In this document: positions 1 through 9,211 of the stretch, one piece after another
Numbering within the stretch: the stretch's first letter is position 1
How the letters are laid out: every line of letters begins with the position of its first letter
The notes under the pieces: generated by a model
What the model was told of the DNA's origin: nothing
Seen by the model: only the letters and a program-made list of their open reading frames with translations
Database searches by the model: none
Made by a program: the position numbers and the translations under genes
NCBI RefSeq assembly: GCF_001598915.1
Contig: NZ_BDAP01000001.1
Span: 1,240,001 to 1,304,000 of the forward strand
Length of the DNA stretch: 64,000 bases
Reading direction: 5' to 3'
From: Williamsia muralis NBRC 105860
GTDB taxonomy: Bacteria > Actinomycetota > Actinomycetes > Mycobacteriales > Mycobacteriaceae

Positions 1-87
1 TTGTTGCGAGACGGCCTCGCGGACGGCCACCAACGCGCCGGCATCCAGTTGCTGGATGGCGGCGATCAGATCGGCCGTTTCGCTCAT
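1..87 (-). CDS. N-terminal fragment of an unidentified protein, cut by the window edge
   Basis: An ATG on the minus strand at 87 opens a frame that stays open to the left edge and gives 29 residues beginning MSETADLIAAIQQL. The visible part is a single amphipathic helix and is too short to assign to a family. It has the same orientation as the flavin-binding protein gene 137 bases upstream of it, but a very strong hairpin lies between them, so the two are probably separate units. No clear ribosome binding site precedes the ATG. Confidence 0.5.
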   Translation of the reverse strand, partial: MSETADLIAAIQQLDAGALVAVREAVSQQ

Positions 88-136
88 GTGTTCGATTTTA
101 GAGGAGGCGTCTGACAATCACCCGAGCTCGACCCGC

Positions 137-219
137 CGACTGAATTCGCTCCACCTATTTGCGTTCGAGCCCGGTGCAACAGGCTCGAACGCAGGCGAGT
201 GGAGCGAATTTGGCAGTCG
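137..219. repeat. 83-base nested palindrome forming a near-perfect long hairpin
   Basis: Three nested inverted arms are visible. The outer arm is CGACTG (137-142) with CAGTCG (214-219), the middle arm AATTCGCTCCAC (143-154) with GTGGAGCGAATT (199-210), and the inner arm GCGTTCGAGCC (161-171) with GGCTCGAACGC (182-192). The loop is 10 bases, with a symmetric 6/6 internal loop and a 3-base bulge. That gives 29 perfect base pairs. It begins six bases after the stop codon of the flavin-binding protein gene. It could terminate or stabilise that transcript, or be an intergenic palindromic repeat of the REP/MITE type. No U-tract follows on either strand, so a simple intrinsic terminator is less likely. 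Confidence 0.7.
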
Positions 220-224
220 TCCAA

Positions 225-821
225 TCACCCCAACCGCCGCACCGACTCGGGAACGTCACCGGCGGTATGGGTGACCGGCTCGCCGTAGACCACTCGCATC
301 GGCACCTCGCCGGTCCAGCCGGCAGCATCGTCGTCACCGGGGCCGCCCTTGCGCGCCTTTGTGATCCATTGCCCATCGATGATGGGAAGTGACAGCACCA
401 GTGTCGCGGCCAGTTGTTTGCTCGTGTGCGGTGGCACCTCGGCACTGCGGCCCGGGAGAATGCTGTCGCTGAGGGCGGTCAGAGCCTGCGCCGGGTCGAG
501 CGACGACTTCTCGATGACACCGCGAACAACTGCCGACCGGTAGTTCATCGAGTGATCGAAGAGCGTGTCGGCCACCACGAGTCCATCGGCGATGAACGCT
601 GACAGCGCCACCGGGGCACCTGCCGCGATATGTCGCAGAGCGCCTGCTCCTGTCGAACCGTGCAAGAGGATCTCGTCACCGTGCCGAGCGAAGAGCATGG
701 GAACAGACCACGGCAGGCCGTCGACCACTGTGGTCACGGTGGCCACCTTGGCTTCGTCGAGAATCTGATCCAGCAGTGCGCGATCGCCCTGGCGTTCTTT
801 GCGGCGATTGAGTTGGTCCAC
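225..821 (-). CDS. Pyridoxamine 5'-phosphate oxidase-like flavin-binding protein
   Basis: The 198-residue product resembles the Pyridox_ox_2 / flavin-nucleotide-binding family of split-barrel proteins. Visible family features are the strand pair around ATVTTVVDGLPWSVPMLFA, the segment ILLHGSTGAGALRHI, and the later MNYRSAVVRGVIE stretch. Such proteins are cytoplasmic dimers that bind FMN or F420, and the substrate cannot be told from sequence. I chose the GTG at 821 because AAAGGGA lies just upstream; longer in-frame starts run into the divergent helicase gene and give a tail without family character. The gene is divergent from the SNF2 helicase gene, with 124 bases between them. Confidence 0.75.
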   Translation of the reverse strand: MDQLNRRKERQGDRALLDQILDEAKVATVTTVVDGLPWSVPMLFARHGDEILLHGSTGAGALRHIAAGAPVALSAFIADGLVVADTLFDHSMNYRSAVVRGVIEKSSLDPAQALTALSDSILPGRSAEVPPHTSKQLAATLVLSLPIIDGQWITKARKGGPGDDDAAGWTGEVPMRVVYGEPVTHTAGDVPESVRRLG

Positions 822-945
822 GGTGAGTCCCTTTGTCGTCGGTGCACGCACAACGTCCCAAGAGCGCCCCGCCGCGTCAAGCCGATTTGCAGGTCTGACC
901 CCGGCGGGCCTGGTCGTGTCTGCGTGCGGCGATAACCTGCAACCA

Positions 946-3900
946 ATGACCACCGAGTGGGCGTACACCATCACCCCGGACGCGTTGAAGGGCGACTTCG
1001 ATGCCGGGGCGATTCAGCGTGGGTCGGCGTATGCGCGACAACGCCGTGTCGCCGCCGTGCAATGGGACGACGACAAACGCAGACTCACCGGTCGCTGTCA
1101 GGGCACGGGCGTCGCCACGTATTCGGTGCGCGTCGTCTTCAGCCACCTCGGCCCCGATTGGAAGCTCGCTGATGCCGGATGCACGTGTCCTGTTGGCTAT
1201 TTCTGTAAGCATGCCGTCGCGCTGCTACTGACCTTCGCCGATGAGGCCGCCACCGCAGCCACTCCGCCGATCCAGCGTTCGCCGCAATGGGAGCGCACGC
1301 TGCAGGTGCTCTACTCCGAAAACCACCCGGAACCTCCCGAAAAGCTTGCGCTGCAGGTGTTCCTCAGCGCGCCTTCGCTGTTCGCATCGCGCACTCACCG
1401 GGCCCAACTCGCGTTGCGGCCGATGCGACCGGGCACCCGCAGCGCCTGGATCAAGTCAGGTGTCGACTGGCCGGCCATCGTCGATCTCAAGCCTGGAACA
1501 TTTGCGGCACAGCAGCTCTCGGTGTTGCAGTCGATGGCGCGCGACTCCATGCGCACCACCCCGTACGGACTTCCACACGGGCTGATCCTGGCGGACGCGC
1601 CTGCCACCATCTGGCAACAACTCGACGCGGCGGCAGCAGCGGGTATTCCTCTGCTCGGCGACCCGGCCTCGGGGATCAATACCGTGCAGGTTGCCAAACG
1701 GGCTGGGCTCACCGTCTCGGTCAGCGGAGAGGTCGGTGCCGATGCCCACGTCTCGGTCGAGGTGACCATCGACGGAAACGTGGTGCCGACGTCTGAGGTG
1801 ACCATTCTCGGAAAGGGCGATCCGCATGGGATCGGCTATCTCGATGCCGATGGTGTACTCACCCTCGCCCCCTTCGATTCGGCCGACGCGCCCGCCGCGG
1901 CGTTGCTGCACGGTGACCAACCGATTGTCATCCCCGCCGCGGACGTCTCCAGATTCGCCGATGTGGTGTTGCCTCGGCTTCGCGAGTCGGTACCGATCCG
2001 GGTCGACGACTCGGTGTTCGTGGCGCCCACCATCTCTGGCCCGACGCCGGTGGTAACCGTCCGTTTCACCGGCGATGTCGCGCATACTCATTGGGCGATG
2101 CGCTATCTGGTCAACAGCACGCCTCGCGACCTCGACGACGCCATCGGCACACAGCCGTCGTGGCGAGACCGCGCAATCGAGGAGCGGATCTGGGAGTCGA
2201 TCCGCGAGGCGCTGGCTGCGGTCGCCCTCACCTCGGACGCGGCCGGCCGGCGATTGATCGCGGCCTTCGACGCACAGCGAGGCTCTGGCCGGGTCCGGCA
2301 GGCAGACGAGGTGGGACCTGTTGACTACGAGGAGGCCGTCAACGGTGTCACCACGCATTTCTTGCGGCACGACGTACACCTGAACCCCCTTGAAACGGCG
2401 CGGCTGTGCGCCGAGGTGCTACCGGCACTCGCGGGCCGCGACGACCTGATCGTCGAGGTCGCCGAGGTGGCGCAGCGTTACCGGCAGGTCACCGAGCGGG
2501 CACGGCTGCGCATCGCGGGCTCGCAATCCGCCGACACCGATTGGCTTGATCTCGACATCACCATGGACGTCGACGGTGAGCAGATACCCATCGCGGAGGT
2601 GCTCGCCGAATTGTCCACCGGCGCAACGCACATGTTGTTGCCATCGGGCGTCTACTTCCCGCTGGACTCACCCGAACTCGTGAAGCTGCGTCAGCTGATG
2701 GACGAGGCGGAGGTCCTCGGCGAGGCCGAGTCCGGGAAGGTGCCCGCGGTACCCACAAACGTCACATTGTGGGAGGAACTGCTCGAACTCGGCGTGGTCG
2801 ATGAACAGCTGCAGGCATGGCAGGAGCGCATCGCGACGCTCAGTGCGGCACGGCCGCCGGAACCGGTCCAACCACCGGTAATGCTTCACGCCACTCTGCG
2901 TGACTACCAGCTCGACGGGCTCAACTGGCTGTCCTTCCTGTGGGACAACGGCTTCGGAGGCGTGCTGGCCGACGACATGGGGCTGGGCAAGACACTTCAG
3001 ACGCTGGCCCTGTTCGGCCGGGCCCGGGAGAACGGCGAGACCGGCAGGTTCCTTGTGGTCGCACCCACGAGTGTGGTGAACAACTGGGCGTCGGAATGCC
3101 ACCGGTTCACGGATCTGCGAGCGGTCACCATCACAGCGACGCAAGCGCGTGGGCGTACACCCCTGGCCGAGATCATCGCCGACGCCGATGTTGTGATCAC
3201 CACCTACGCATTGCTGCGTATCGATTTCCCGGCCTACGACGAACAGCACTGGGCGGCAATGGTGCTCGATGAGGCCCAGTTCGTCAAGAACCGCAACTCG
3301 AAAGCGCATCTGTGTGCGCGACGTCTGAAGACACCGTTCAAACTGGCCATCACCGGTACGCCGATGGAGAACAACCTGATGGAACTGTGGTCACTGCTCT
3401 CCATCACCGTTCCGGGACTGTTCCCCGACCCCAAGGCATTCGCAGACTACTTCCGTAAACCCATCGAGAAAGGCGAAGACCCCGAACGTCTCCCGGTGCT
3501 GCGCAAGCGGATCAAACCGGTGATGTTGCGACGTACCAAAGATCAGGTGGCCCGCGATCTCCCTGCCAAGCAGGAGCAGATACTGCACGTCGAACTGTCG
3601 GCGAGGCACCGAAAGATCTACGACACCCGTCTGGTGCGCGAACGCGAAATCGTCCTCGGGCTGCTGGGCGACCTCGAGAAGAACCGCTTCCAGATCTTCC
3701 GCTCGTTGACCATGCTCCGGCAGTTGAGTCTGCACGCCGGGCTCGTCGATCCGGCCGACGCCGAGGTTGCGTCGGCGAAGGTCGACTTCATCCGAGAGCA
3801 GCTTCCCGAGCTCATCGCCGAGGGGCACAGTGCCCTGATCTTCAGTTCGTTCACCGGCTTCCTGGACGTGCTGCGGCGCGGACTCGACGGTGACGGCATC

Positions 3901-4281
3901 ACCTACAGCTACCTCGACGGCTCGCTGTCCTCGCGTGAACGCGCCGAAGCGGTCAGCGCGTTCACCGAGGGCACCACCCAGGTCTTCCTGATCAGCCTCA
4001 AGGCGGGCGGTTTCGGCCTCAACCTGACCGAGGCGGACTACTGCTTCGTGTGCGACCCCTGGTGGAATCCGGCAGCCGAGGCGCAGGCAGTCGACCGTAC
4101 CCATCGAATCGGCCAGACCCGGCCGGTCACCGTGTACCGGCTGGTGTCGGCCGACACCATCGAGGCGAAAGTCGTTGCGCTACAGAACCGGAAACGCGAG
4201 CTGTTCAGTGCCGTGGTCGACGACGGGAACATGTTCTCATCGACAGTCAGTGCCGACGACATCAGGCACATGCTCGACTGA
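946..4281 (+). CDS. SWIM-domain SNF2-family DNA translocase/helicase
   Basis: A 1111-residue ATP-dependent DNA translocase. A SWIM zinc finger is seen at residues 79-89 (CxCx5CxH). A long central SNF2-associated region follows. The SNF2 ATPase has Walker A DDMGLGKT near residue 676 and a DEAQ box near 775. The C-terminal helicase lobe contains a DRTHRIGQ motif near residue 1050. All motors are intact and the length is normal for bacterial SWIM-SNF2 proteins (HelZ-like). The ATG at 946 was chosen over an upstream in-frame GTG because the family N-terminus starts there and the extra segment overlaps the divergent gene. Bacterial members are thought to remodel nucleoprotein complexes; some sit in phage-defence loci, but nothing here shows that role. 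An 8-base inverted repeat (887-894 with 935-942) lies just upstream. Confidence 0.9.
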   Translation: MTTEWAYTITPDALKGDFDAGAIQRGSAYARQRRVAAVQWDDDKRRLTGRCQGTGVATYSVRVVFSHLGPDWKLADAGCTCPVGYFCKHAVALLLTFADEAATAATPPIQRSPQWERTLQVLYSENHPEPPEKLALQVFLSAPSLFASRTHRAQLALRPMRPGTRSAWIKSGVDWPAIVDLKPGTFAAQQLSVLQSMARDSMRTTPYGLPHGLILADAPATIWQQLDAAAAAGIPLLGDPASGINTVQVAKRAGLTVSVSGEVGADAHVSVEVTIDGNVVPTSEVTILGKGDPHGIGYLDADGVLTLAPFDSADAPAAALLHGDQPIVIPAADVSRFADVVLPRLRESVPIRVDDSVFVAPTISGPTPVVTVRFTGDVAHTHWAMRYLVNSTPRDLDDAIGTQPSWRDRAIEERIWESIREALAAVALTSDAAGRRLIAAFDAQRGSGRVRQADEVGPVDYEEAVNGVTTHFLRHDVHLNPLETARLCAEVLPALAGRDDLIVEVAEVAQRYRQVTERARLRIAGSQSADTDWLDLDITMDVDGEQIPIAEVLAELSTGATHMLLPSGVYFPLDSPELVKLRQLMDEAEVLGEAESGKVPAVPTNVTLWEELLELGVVDEQLQAWQERIATLSAARPPEPVQPPVMLHATLRDYQLDGLNWLSFLWDNGFGGVLADDMGLGKTLQTLALFGRARENGETGRFLVVAPTSVVNNWASECHRFTDLRAVTITATQARGRTPLAEIIADADVVITTYALLRIDFPAYDEQHWAAMVLDEAQFVKNRNSKAHLCARRLKTPFKLAITGTPMENNLMELWSLLSITVPGLFPDPKAFADYFRKPIEKGEDPERLPVLRKRIKPVMLRRTKDQVARDLPAKQEQILHVELSARHRKIYDTRLVREREIVLGLLGDLEKNRFQIFRSLTMLRQLSLHAGLVDPADAEVASAKVDFIREQLPELIAEGHSALIFSSFTGFLDVLRRGLDGDGITYSYLDGSLSSRERAEAVSAFTEGTTQVFLISLKAGGFGLNLTEADYCFVCDPWWNPAAEAQAVDRTHRIGQTRPVTVYRLVSADTIEAKVVALQNRKRELFSAVVDDGNMFSSTVSADDIRHMLD

Positions 4282-4308
4282 TCACAACTTCGCTGGCACG
4301 CTGTAGTG

Positions 4309-4728
4309 ATGGCAAATGTTGATGAACTACACGGCGAAGCGCACGTCCAGCGTTATCTCGAGACGAACGGGGAAGAAGGCTTCCACTGGAAGGGGACCGA
4401 GATCCTCATCCTGTTCACCAAGGGTCGAAAGTCTGGCGACGAGCGACGACATGCCTTGATCTTCCGCACCTGGGAAGACAATGCCTATCTTGTGGTGGCA
4501 TCGAAGGGTGGGGCCGACGCGCCGCCTGCTTGGTTCCTCAATCTGCAGGACAACCCCGAAGCGGAGATCCAGGTCAAAGACGAGCGGATTGCCGTTCGAG
4601 CGCGAGTGGCCAACGACGAGGAGAAACCGGCGATGTGGTCCCGCATGGTCGAGGTGTGGCCGGACTACGACGACTACCAGACCAAGACGTCGCGTCCCAT
4701 CCCCGTGGTGGTTCTCGAGCGCATCTGA
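4309..4728 (+). CDS. Ddn-like deazaflavin (F420)-dependent nitroreductase-family protein
   Basis: A 139-residue split-barrel protein of the nitroreductase/quinone-reductase family typified by mycobacterial Ddn. Characteristic are LFTKGRKSGDERRHALIF (phosphate-contacting strand and turn), YLVVASKGGADAPPAWFLNL, and a terminal IPVVVLERI strand. Family members bind reduced F420 and reduce quinones or xenobiotics, so the host probably makes F420, consistent with Mycobacteriales. A GTG lies directly before the ATG; the ATG at 4309 is preferred. It starts 27 bases after the helicase stop and may be co-transcribed with it. It converges with the DUF1684 gene. Confidence 0.8.
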   Translation: MANVDELHGEAHVQRYLETNGEEGFHWKGTEILILFTKGRKSGDERRHALIFRTWEDNAYLVVASKGGADAPPAWFLNLQDNPEAEIQVKDERIAVRARVANDEEKPAMWSRMVEVWPDYDDYQTKTSRPIPVVVLERI

Positions 4729-4743
4729 CCCGAAAGCGCCGGC

Positions 4744-4777
4744 CGCCGCCTGGTCAGCCCTTGGTGATCAGGCGGCG
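4744..4777. terminator. Possible bidirectional hairpin between convergent genes
   Basis: CGCCGCCTG (4744-4752) and CAGGCGGCG (4769-4777) can pair perfectly around a 16-base loop. The element lies at the junction of two convergent genes and overlaps the last codons of the minus-strand DUF1684 gene. No U-tract follows, so termination is inferred only from position and stem strength. Confidence 0.35.
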
Positions 4778-5500
4778 TTCGCCGGCCCTCACCGGGAACT
4801 CGAACCGATTGTTCTGCGGCGGCAGCGGACACAGGTAGTGATCGGTGAACGTGCAGGGCGGCAGGTAAGCCCGGTTGAAGTCCACCACCACGCGGCCGTC
4901 CGCATCCGCCGGTTCGACGTCGAGAAATCGGAACCGCTGTGTTTCGCTGCCGTTTGTCGAGTCGGCGAACACGAGTTGAGCGCCCCCGTCCGGCCTCGCG
5001 ATGCCCGACAACGTAAGCGCCGCCCCGTCCACCGTCACCTGTATGGTCGCGGTGGCCTTGGACCCGACGAACCCGTCGACGTGATCGAACGGCAGTTCGT
5101 CCTCGTCGAGTTCGATGGTCCCCTTCAGAACCCAGGACGGATCCGGGTCAAAAGCTTCGATGCCTGACAGTGCCAGGCGAGTGGGTGCCTGCGGGTCGAA
5201 GACCCGGACCGCCACGCGTCCTGCCCGGGCGAGGACAGCCACCGTCACGTCATCAAAATCCTGCTTCGATCCGGGCTCGAGGGAGGCATCGGCCTCGCCG
5301 AGACGGCTGACAACGGCCGTGCCGTCGACGGCGGTCCACGAGCCGGGAAGCGGATTGATGGTCTGCGGTTGATCATCGAGCCAGTACGTGCCGGTGACCG
5401 AAGCCAGACCGTGCGGTGCGGTCGCGGCGACGTCGCGGTCGGCGCGCCAGAGATGCCACTGGTCGAGCCAATGGTCTGTTGTGGTGGCGGAAGTGGTCAC
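4754..5500 (-). CDS. DUF1684-family protein
   Basis: A 248-residue cytoplasmic protein of the DUF1684 family, recognised by the C-terminal signature NRAYLPPCTFTDHYLCPLPP followed by NNRFEFPVRAGE. The N-terminus (WHLWRADRDVAATAPHG and VTGTYWLDD) is also typical. The function of this widespread family is not established. The gene starts 51 bases after the end of the ABC importer ATPase gene on the same strand, so it may be the last gene of that operon. It has no signal peptide or membrane segment. Confidence 0.8.
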   Translation of the reverse strand: MTTSATTTDHWLDQWHLWRADRDVAATAPHGLASVTGTYWLDDQPQTINPLPGSWTAVDGTAVVSRLGEADASLEPGSKQDFDDVTVAVLARAGRVAVRVFDPQAPTRLALSGIEAFDPDPSWVLKGTIELDEDELPFDHVDGFVGSKATATIQVTVDGAALTLSGIARPDGGAQLVFADSTNGSETQRFRFLDVEPADADGRVVVDFNRAYLPPCTFTDHYLCPLPPQNNRFEFPVRAGERRLITKG

Positions 5501-5551
5501 CGTGATGCCTTTCGGTTCGGGTCGGTACAGCGAGAGTGGACGTTCGGTTGA

Positions 5552-7225
5552 TCAGTGGGTCAGCGAAGCGGTGCGCGCGGCTGCGCGTTTGCCCGGGATG
5601 GCGTCGAGCAGGCGCTGGGTGTACGGGTTCGACGGGTGCTGGAATACGTCTGCAACGGAACCGGATTCGACGATCTTGCCCTTGTTGAACACGGACACGG
5701 TATGTGCCACCTGAGCGACCACGGCGAGGTCATGAGAGATGAACAGATAGGTCAGGCCGAGACGCTCCTGCAGTTCGGCGAGCAGTTCGAGGATCTGTTC
5801 CTGCACCGAGACGTCGAGCGCCGATACGGGTTCGTCGAGGAGTACCACTTCCGGTTCGAGCACCAGGGATCGGGCGATGGCCACACGTTGACGTTGCCCA
5901 CCCGACAACTCGACCGGCAACCGATCGAGATGGTCGCGGGGCAGACCCACCTGGTCGAGCAGTTCTGCGGCCTTGTGATGGCGGGAGCGGCGATCACCGA
6001 TCCGGAACGACACCAGCGGCTCGATGATGCTGTCGCGCACAGTGAAGCGTGGATCGAGTGAGGCGAACGGATCCTGATGCACCAGCTGGAATCGCCGGCG
6101 CAGCGGTCGGAGTTCACGCCAGGAGAGATCGGTGATGTCGGTGCCGTCGAAGCGAACCCGGCCTGACGTCGGCTTCTCCAAGCCCATGGCCACTCGCAGA
6201 GTGGTGGTCTTGCCCGATCCGGACTCTCCGACGAGGGCGTGGGTCCGGCCGGCGGCTACGCGAACGGAGATGCCGTCGAGGGCAGTGAACGGCTTGCCCC
6301 CGCTGACGTCGAATCTCTTTGTCACCGAGTCGAGTTCGATGATGGGATTGTCGACCTCGACCTGGTCGGGAGCGACCACAAAACGGGGTGTGATGACGCC
6401 GCCCTGGGCGAGCGCGGGTGCCGCGGCGATCAGCCGGCGGGTGTACGAGTTGTCGGGCTCGACGAGAATGCTTGCCGGCGAACCCTCTTCGACGATGTGC
6501 CCGTGCTGCATGACGATCACCCGGTCGGCACGGTCCGCGGCGACCGCCAGATCGTGGGTGATGATCAACAGGGCGGTGCCGGTGTCGCGCACGAGTGACT
6601 CGAGGTGGTCGAGGATGCGGGCCTGCACGGTGACGTCGAGCGCGCTGGTCGGTTCGTCGGCGATGATCAGGTCGGGTTTGCCCGCCAGCGCGATCGCGAT
6701 CAGAACGCGCTGACGTTGACCGCCGGAGAGTTCGTGTGGGTAGCGGCGGATGCGCTCGGCGGGGTCGTCGAGGCCGGCTTTGGTGAGAGCGTCGATCACC
6801 TCGTCACCGATCTCGGCTCCGCGGACACCACGGAGTTTTACGGCTTCGGCGACCTGTACCCCGATGCGCTGAGTGGGATTCAGTCCCACCATCGGGTCCT
6901 GCGGGATGAGTCCGACCACCGAACCCCGCAGTCGCCGAACCACTTTCTCCTTGACGCCGGCGATCTCCACGCCGCCGACCTTGATCGATCCAGAGGTCAC
7001 TCGCCCGTTGGCGGGCAACAACCCGATGATCGCGTTCGCGGTGGTGGTCTTGCCGGAACCCGACTCACCGACGACCGCAACCACCTCGCCGGGATTCACC
7101 CGCAGATCCAGGTCGTGGACGGCGGGCGTCACCTGCCGGTTCCGTCGGTAGCCGATGTTCAGGCCACGGATGTCGACGATCGGGACGCGAGCATCAGATG
7201 CCGACTTGCTGAGGTTGGTGGTCAT
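5552..7225 (-). CDS. Peptide-type ABC importer ATPase with two fused nucleotide-binding domains
   Basis: A 557-residue fusion of DppD-like and DppF-like ATPases. Walker A GESGSGKT occurs near residues 53-60 and again near 333-340, and each half has an ABC signature (LSGGQRQRV) and a Walker B (LIIADEPTSALD, then VVLLDEPVSALD). It energises the adjacent permeases at the inner face of the membrane. The start at 7225 makes an ATGA overlap with the permease gene stop, showing translational coupling; longer frames read into the permease gene out of register. The importer lies in an operon with sulfonate-type oxidoreductases, so its cargo may be an organosulfur compound rather than a peptide. That substrate assignment is inference. 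Confidence 0.93.
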   Translation of the reverse strand: MTTNLSKSASDARVPIVDIRGLNIGYRRNRQVTPAVHDLDLRVNPGEVVAVVGESGSGKTTTANAIIGLLPANGRVTSGSIKVGGVEIAGVKEKVVRRLRGSVVGLIPQDPMVGLNPTQRIGVQVAEAVKLRGVRGAEIGDEVIDALTKAGLDDPAERIRRYPHELSGGQRQRVLIAIALAGKPDLIIADEPTSALDVTVQARILDHLESLVRDTGTALLIITHDLAVAADRADRVIVMQHGHIVEEGSPASILVEPDNSYTRRLIAAAPALAQGGVITPRFVVAPDQVEVDNPIIELDSVTKRFDVSGGKPFTALDGISVRVAAGRTHALVGESGSGKTTTLRVAMGLEKPTSGRVRFDGTDITDLSWRELRPLRRRFQLVHQDPFASLDPRFTVRDSIIEPLVSFRIGDRRSRHHKAAELLDQVGLPRDHLDRLPVELSGGQRQRVAIARSLVLEPEVVLLDEPVSALDVSVQEQILELLAELQERLGLTYLFISHDLAVVAQVAHTVSVFNKGKIVESGSVADVFQHPSNPYTQRLLDAIPGKRAAARTASLTH

Positions 7226-8220
7226 CGTTCGAGTTCCTGAAGGGTCTTGGAGATGTGGTTGAGCGAAAGCACTGTGATCGCGATGAACAGACCAGGCATC
7301 AGCGAGACCCACGGGGCGGTGACAAGGAAGTTGCGTCCGGTGGAGACGAGGGTGCCCCACTCGGCCTGCGGTGGTGCGGCACCGAAGCCGAGGAAGCTCA
7401 GTGCAGCGATCGCGATGATCGCGACACCGAAGTCCAGGACTGCGAGGACCGCGACCGGACCCCACGAGTTGGGCAAGATGTGCCGCAACAGGACCCGCGT
7501 CCATGAGGCGCCACCCGCACGGGCCGCCTCCACGTAGGGGAGGGTCTTGACCCGCAGCACCTCGGCGCGGGTCGTCCGGGCGAAACCGGGGACGATGCCG
7601 ATACCCACGGCGATGGCGACGGGGACGGTGCCGAAGCCGAGCGCGGTGACGATCGCCAAGGCCAGCAGCAGACCGGGAATGGCCAGCAGAACATCGACGA
7701 ACCGCATGATCACCGAATCGGTGACGCCACTGAAGAACCCCGAGATCACGCCGAGCGTGAGCCCGGCCACGACTGCGATGGCCAGGGCGATCAGAGCTGC
7801 CTCGATCGTCAAGGTTGATCCGTACAGTGTCCGCGTCCACAGGTCGCGGCCCATCTCGTCGGTACCGAACAGGTGAGTTGTGCTCGGCGCCAACAGTCGG
7901 TCGGCCGGGGCGGTGCGGTAGGGGTCGTAGGAAGTGAACCAGGACGGGAAGAACGCCGACACCCCGACAAACGCGATGAACAGCACGGTCAGGACAAACA
8001 GAGGCCGCCGAACAGCTTTCGCGGTGGTTTCCCGCAACGGACCCCAGCGTCCTCCGGGTTCGGTTGCGCCCGGCATAGTCAGCGAACGGTCGGGCTTCGC
8101 GACAGGCCGCTCCACCGGCAGATCGATCCCCAGTGCACTGGCACTCGAGCTGGATGTGTCGGAGACGGAGCGAAGCGGAGCTCGACCATTCTCGATGCGG
8201 TCTTTCAGCGTCTCGGTCAT
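7222..8220 (-). CDS. Peptide-type ABC importer permease, DppC/OppC-like
   Basis: A 332-residue inner-membrane protein with about six hydrophobic segments. It has the N-terminal OppC-type segment (LFIAFVGVSAFFPSWFTSYDP), the FGTDEMGRDLWTR motif, and the EAA loop (YVEAARAGGASWTRVLLRHI) that contacts the ATPase. The cytoplasmic N-terminal tail of about 70 residues is long and serine- and proline-rich for the family. It overlaps the ATPase gene by four bases and starts one base after the DppB-like gene stop. Confidence 0.92.
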   Translation of the reverse strand: MTETLKDRIENGRAPLRSVSDTSSSSASALGIDLPVERPVAKPDRSLTMPGATEPGGRWGPLRETTAKAVRRPLFVLTVLFIAFVGVSAFFPSWFTSYDPYRTAPADRLLAPSTTHLFGTDEMGRDLWTRTLYGSTLTIEAALIALAIAVVAGLTLGVISGFFSGVTDSVIMRFVDVLLAIPGLLLALAIVTALGFGTVPVAIAVGIGIVPGFARTTRAEVLRVKTLPYVEAARAGGASWTRVLLRHILPNSWGPVAVLAVLDFGVAIIAIAALSFLGFGAAPPQAEWGTLVSTGRNFLVTAPWVSLMPGLFIAITVLSLNHISKTLQELER

Positions 8221-8221
8221 G

Positions 8222-9190
8222 TCAGCTCACCTTCGTCTTCGTGCGGACTTTCGTCGTGTGGGCGATGCGAGGATCGAGCAGCGGATAGAGGAGATCGACG
8301 ATCAGGTTGACCAGGACAAACGCGGCTGCAGCCAGCGTCACGATGGCGAGTACCACCGGAATGTCCTGGGCGAGAACCGCTTCCTGTGCCAGCTTGCCGA
8401 TTCCGTTGCGGTTGAACACGGTCTCGGTCACGATGGCGCTCGTCACCGTCACCCCGACGAGCAGACCGAAGATGGTCAGCGCCGGCAGGGCGGCGTTGCG
8501 GAACGCATGCTTGCGCTGCACGGCACCGCGGGACAGGCCCTTGGCCCTGGCGGTCACGATGTACTGCTCGCTCAGCGTTTCGTTGAAACTCCGGGTCAGC
8601 ACCTGCGCCAACGCCGCCGTGGTGGGGATGGCCATCGTGATCACCGGCAGGATGAGGTACTCGGCACCACCCGATCCCTGCGAGGGTAACCAGCCGAGGT
8701 TGAATGCGAAGACCTGGATGAGGATCAGGGCGATCAGGAAGGACGGAACCGCAACGCCGAACGCGGGCAAGCGGTCCAGCAGGATCCGGACGGGCTTGAA
8801 CTGGACGAACGCGGCGAGGTACGCGAGGACGGTCCCGGCGATGACTGCGAGTAGCCCGGCCAGCACACTGAGGGTCAGCGTGCCGCCGAGGCGTTCGGCG
8901 ATCAGGTCGGAAACCGGTGCCTGCTTGGAGATCGACAGGCCCCATTCTCCGCGAACGGCGCCGCTCAGCAGTGAGAAGTATTGGTCGACCATGGATTTGT
9001 CGAGTCCGTACTTGGACTTGACCGCCAGCAACTCTTCCGGGGACATGGTGTCTGGGTCGAGTCCGGCCGCGCCCAGCTGGATGCCGACGGCATCGCTGGG
9101 CAGGAGGTAGAGGATCACGAACGTCAACGTGAATGCTGCCCACAACACCACAACCGCCTGGGCGATTCGGCCTGCTATGTACCTGCGCAT
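8222..9190 (-). CDS. Peptide-type ABC importer permease, DppB/OppB-like
   Basis: A 322-residue integral membrane permease that pairs with the DppC-like subunit. Family features are the N-terminal segment (MRRYIAGRIAQAVVVLW), six predicted membrane spans, and the EAA-type loop (YIVTARAKGLSRGAVQRKHA). The ATG at 9190 was chosen because GGAAGGAA lies upstream and the family begins here. An 83-base gap with a strong hairpin separates it from the upstream binding-protein gene, suggesting lower expression than the binding protein. Confidence 0.92.
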   Translation of the reverse strand: MRRYIAGRIAQAVVVLWAAFTLTFVILYLLPSDAVGIQLGAAGLDPDTMSPEELLAVKSKYGLDKSMVDQYFSLLSGAVRGEWGLSISKQAPVSDLIAERLGGTLTLSVLAGLLAVIAGTVLAYLAAFVQFKPVRILLDRLPAFGVAVPSFLIALILIQVFAFNLGWLPSQGSGGAEYLILPVITMAIPTTAALAQVLTRSFNETLSEQYIVTARAKGLSRGAVQRKHAFRNAALPALTIFGLLVGVTVTSAIVTETVFNRNGIGKLAQEAVLAQDIPVVLAIVTLAAAAFVLVNLIVDLLYPLLDPRIAHTTKVRTKTKVS

Positions 9191-9211
9191 GGCTGCGGTT
9201 CCTTCCTGTGG

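Noticed and set aside
161-192. GTTCGAGCC-type sequence considered as a tRNA T-arm
   Set aside because: The surrounding bases form one long hairpin and no acceptor, D or anticodon arms can be drawn.
1456-4104. Several minus-strand frames of 200-300 codons opposite the SNF2 gene
   Set aside because: They mirror the codons of an intact helicase with all motifs, show no family features, and carry no ribosome binding sites at sensible positions.
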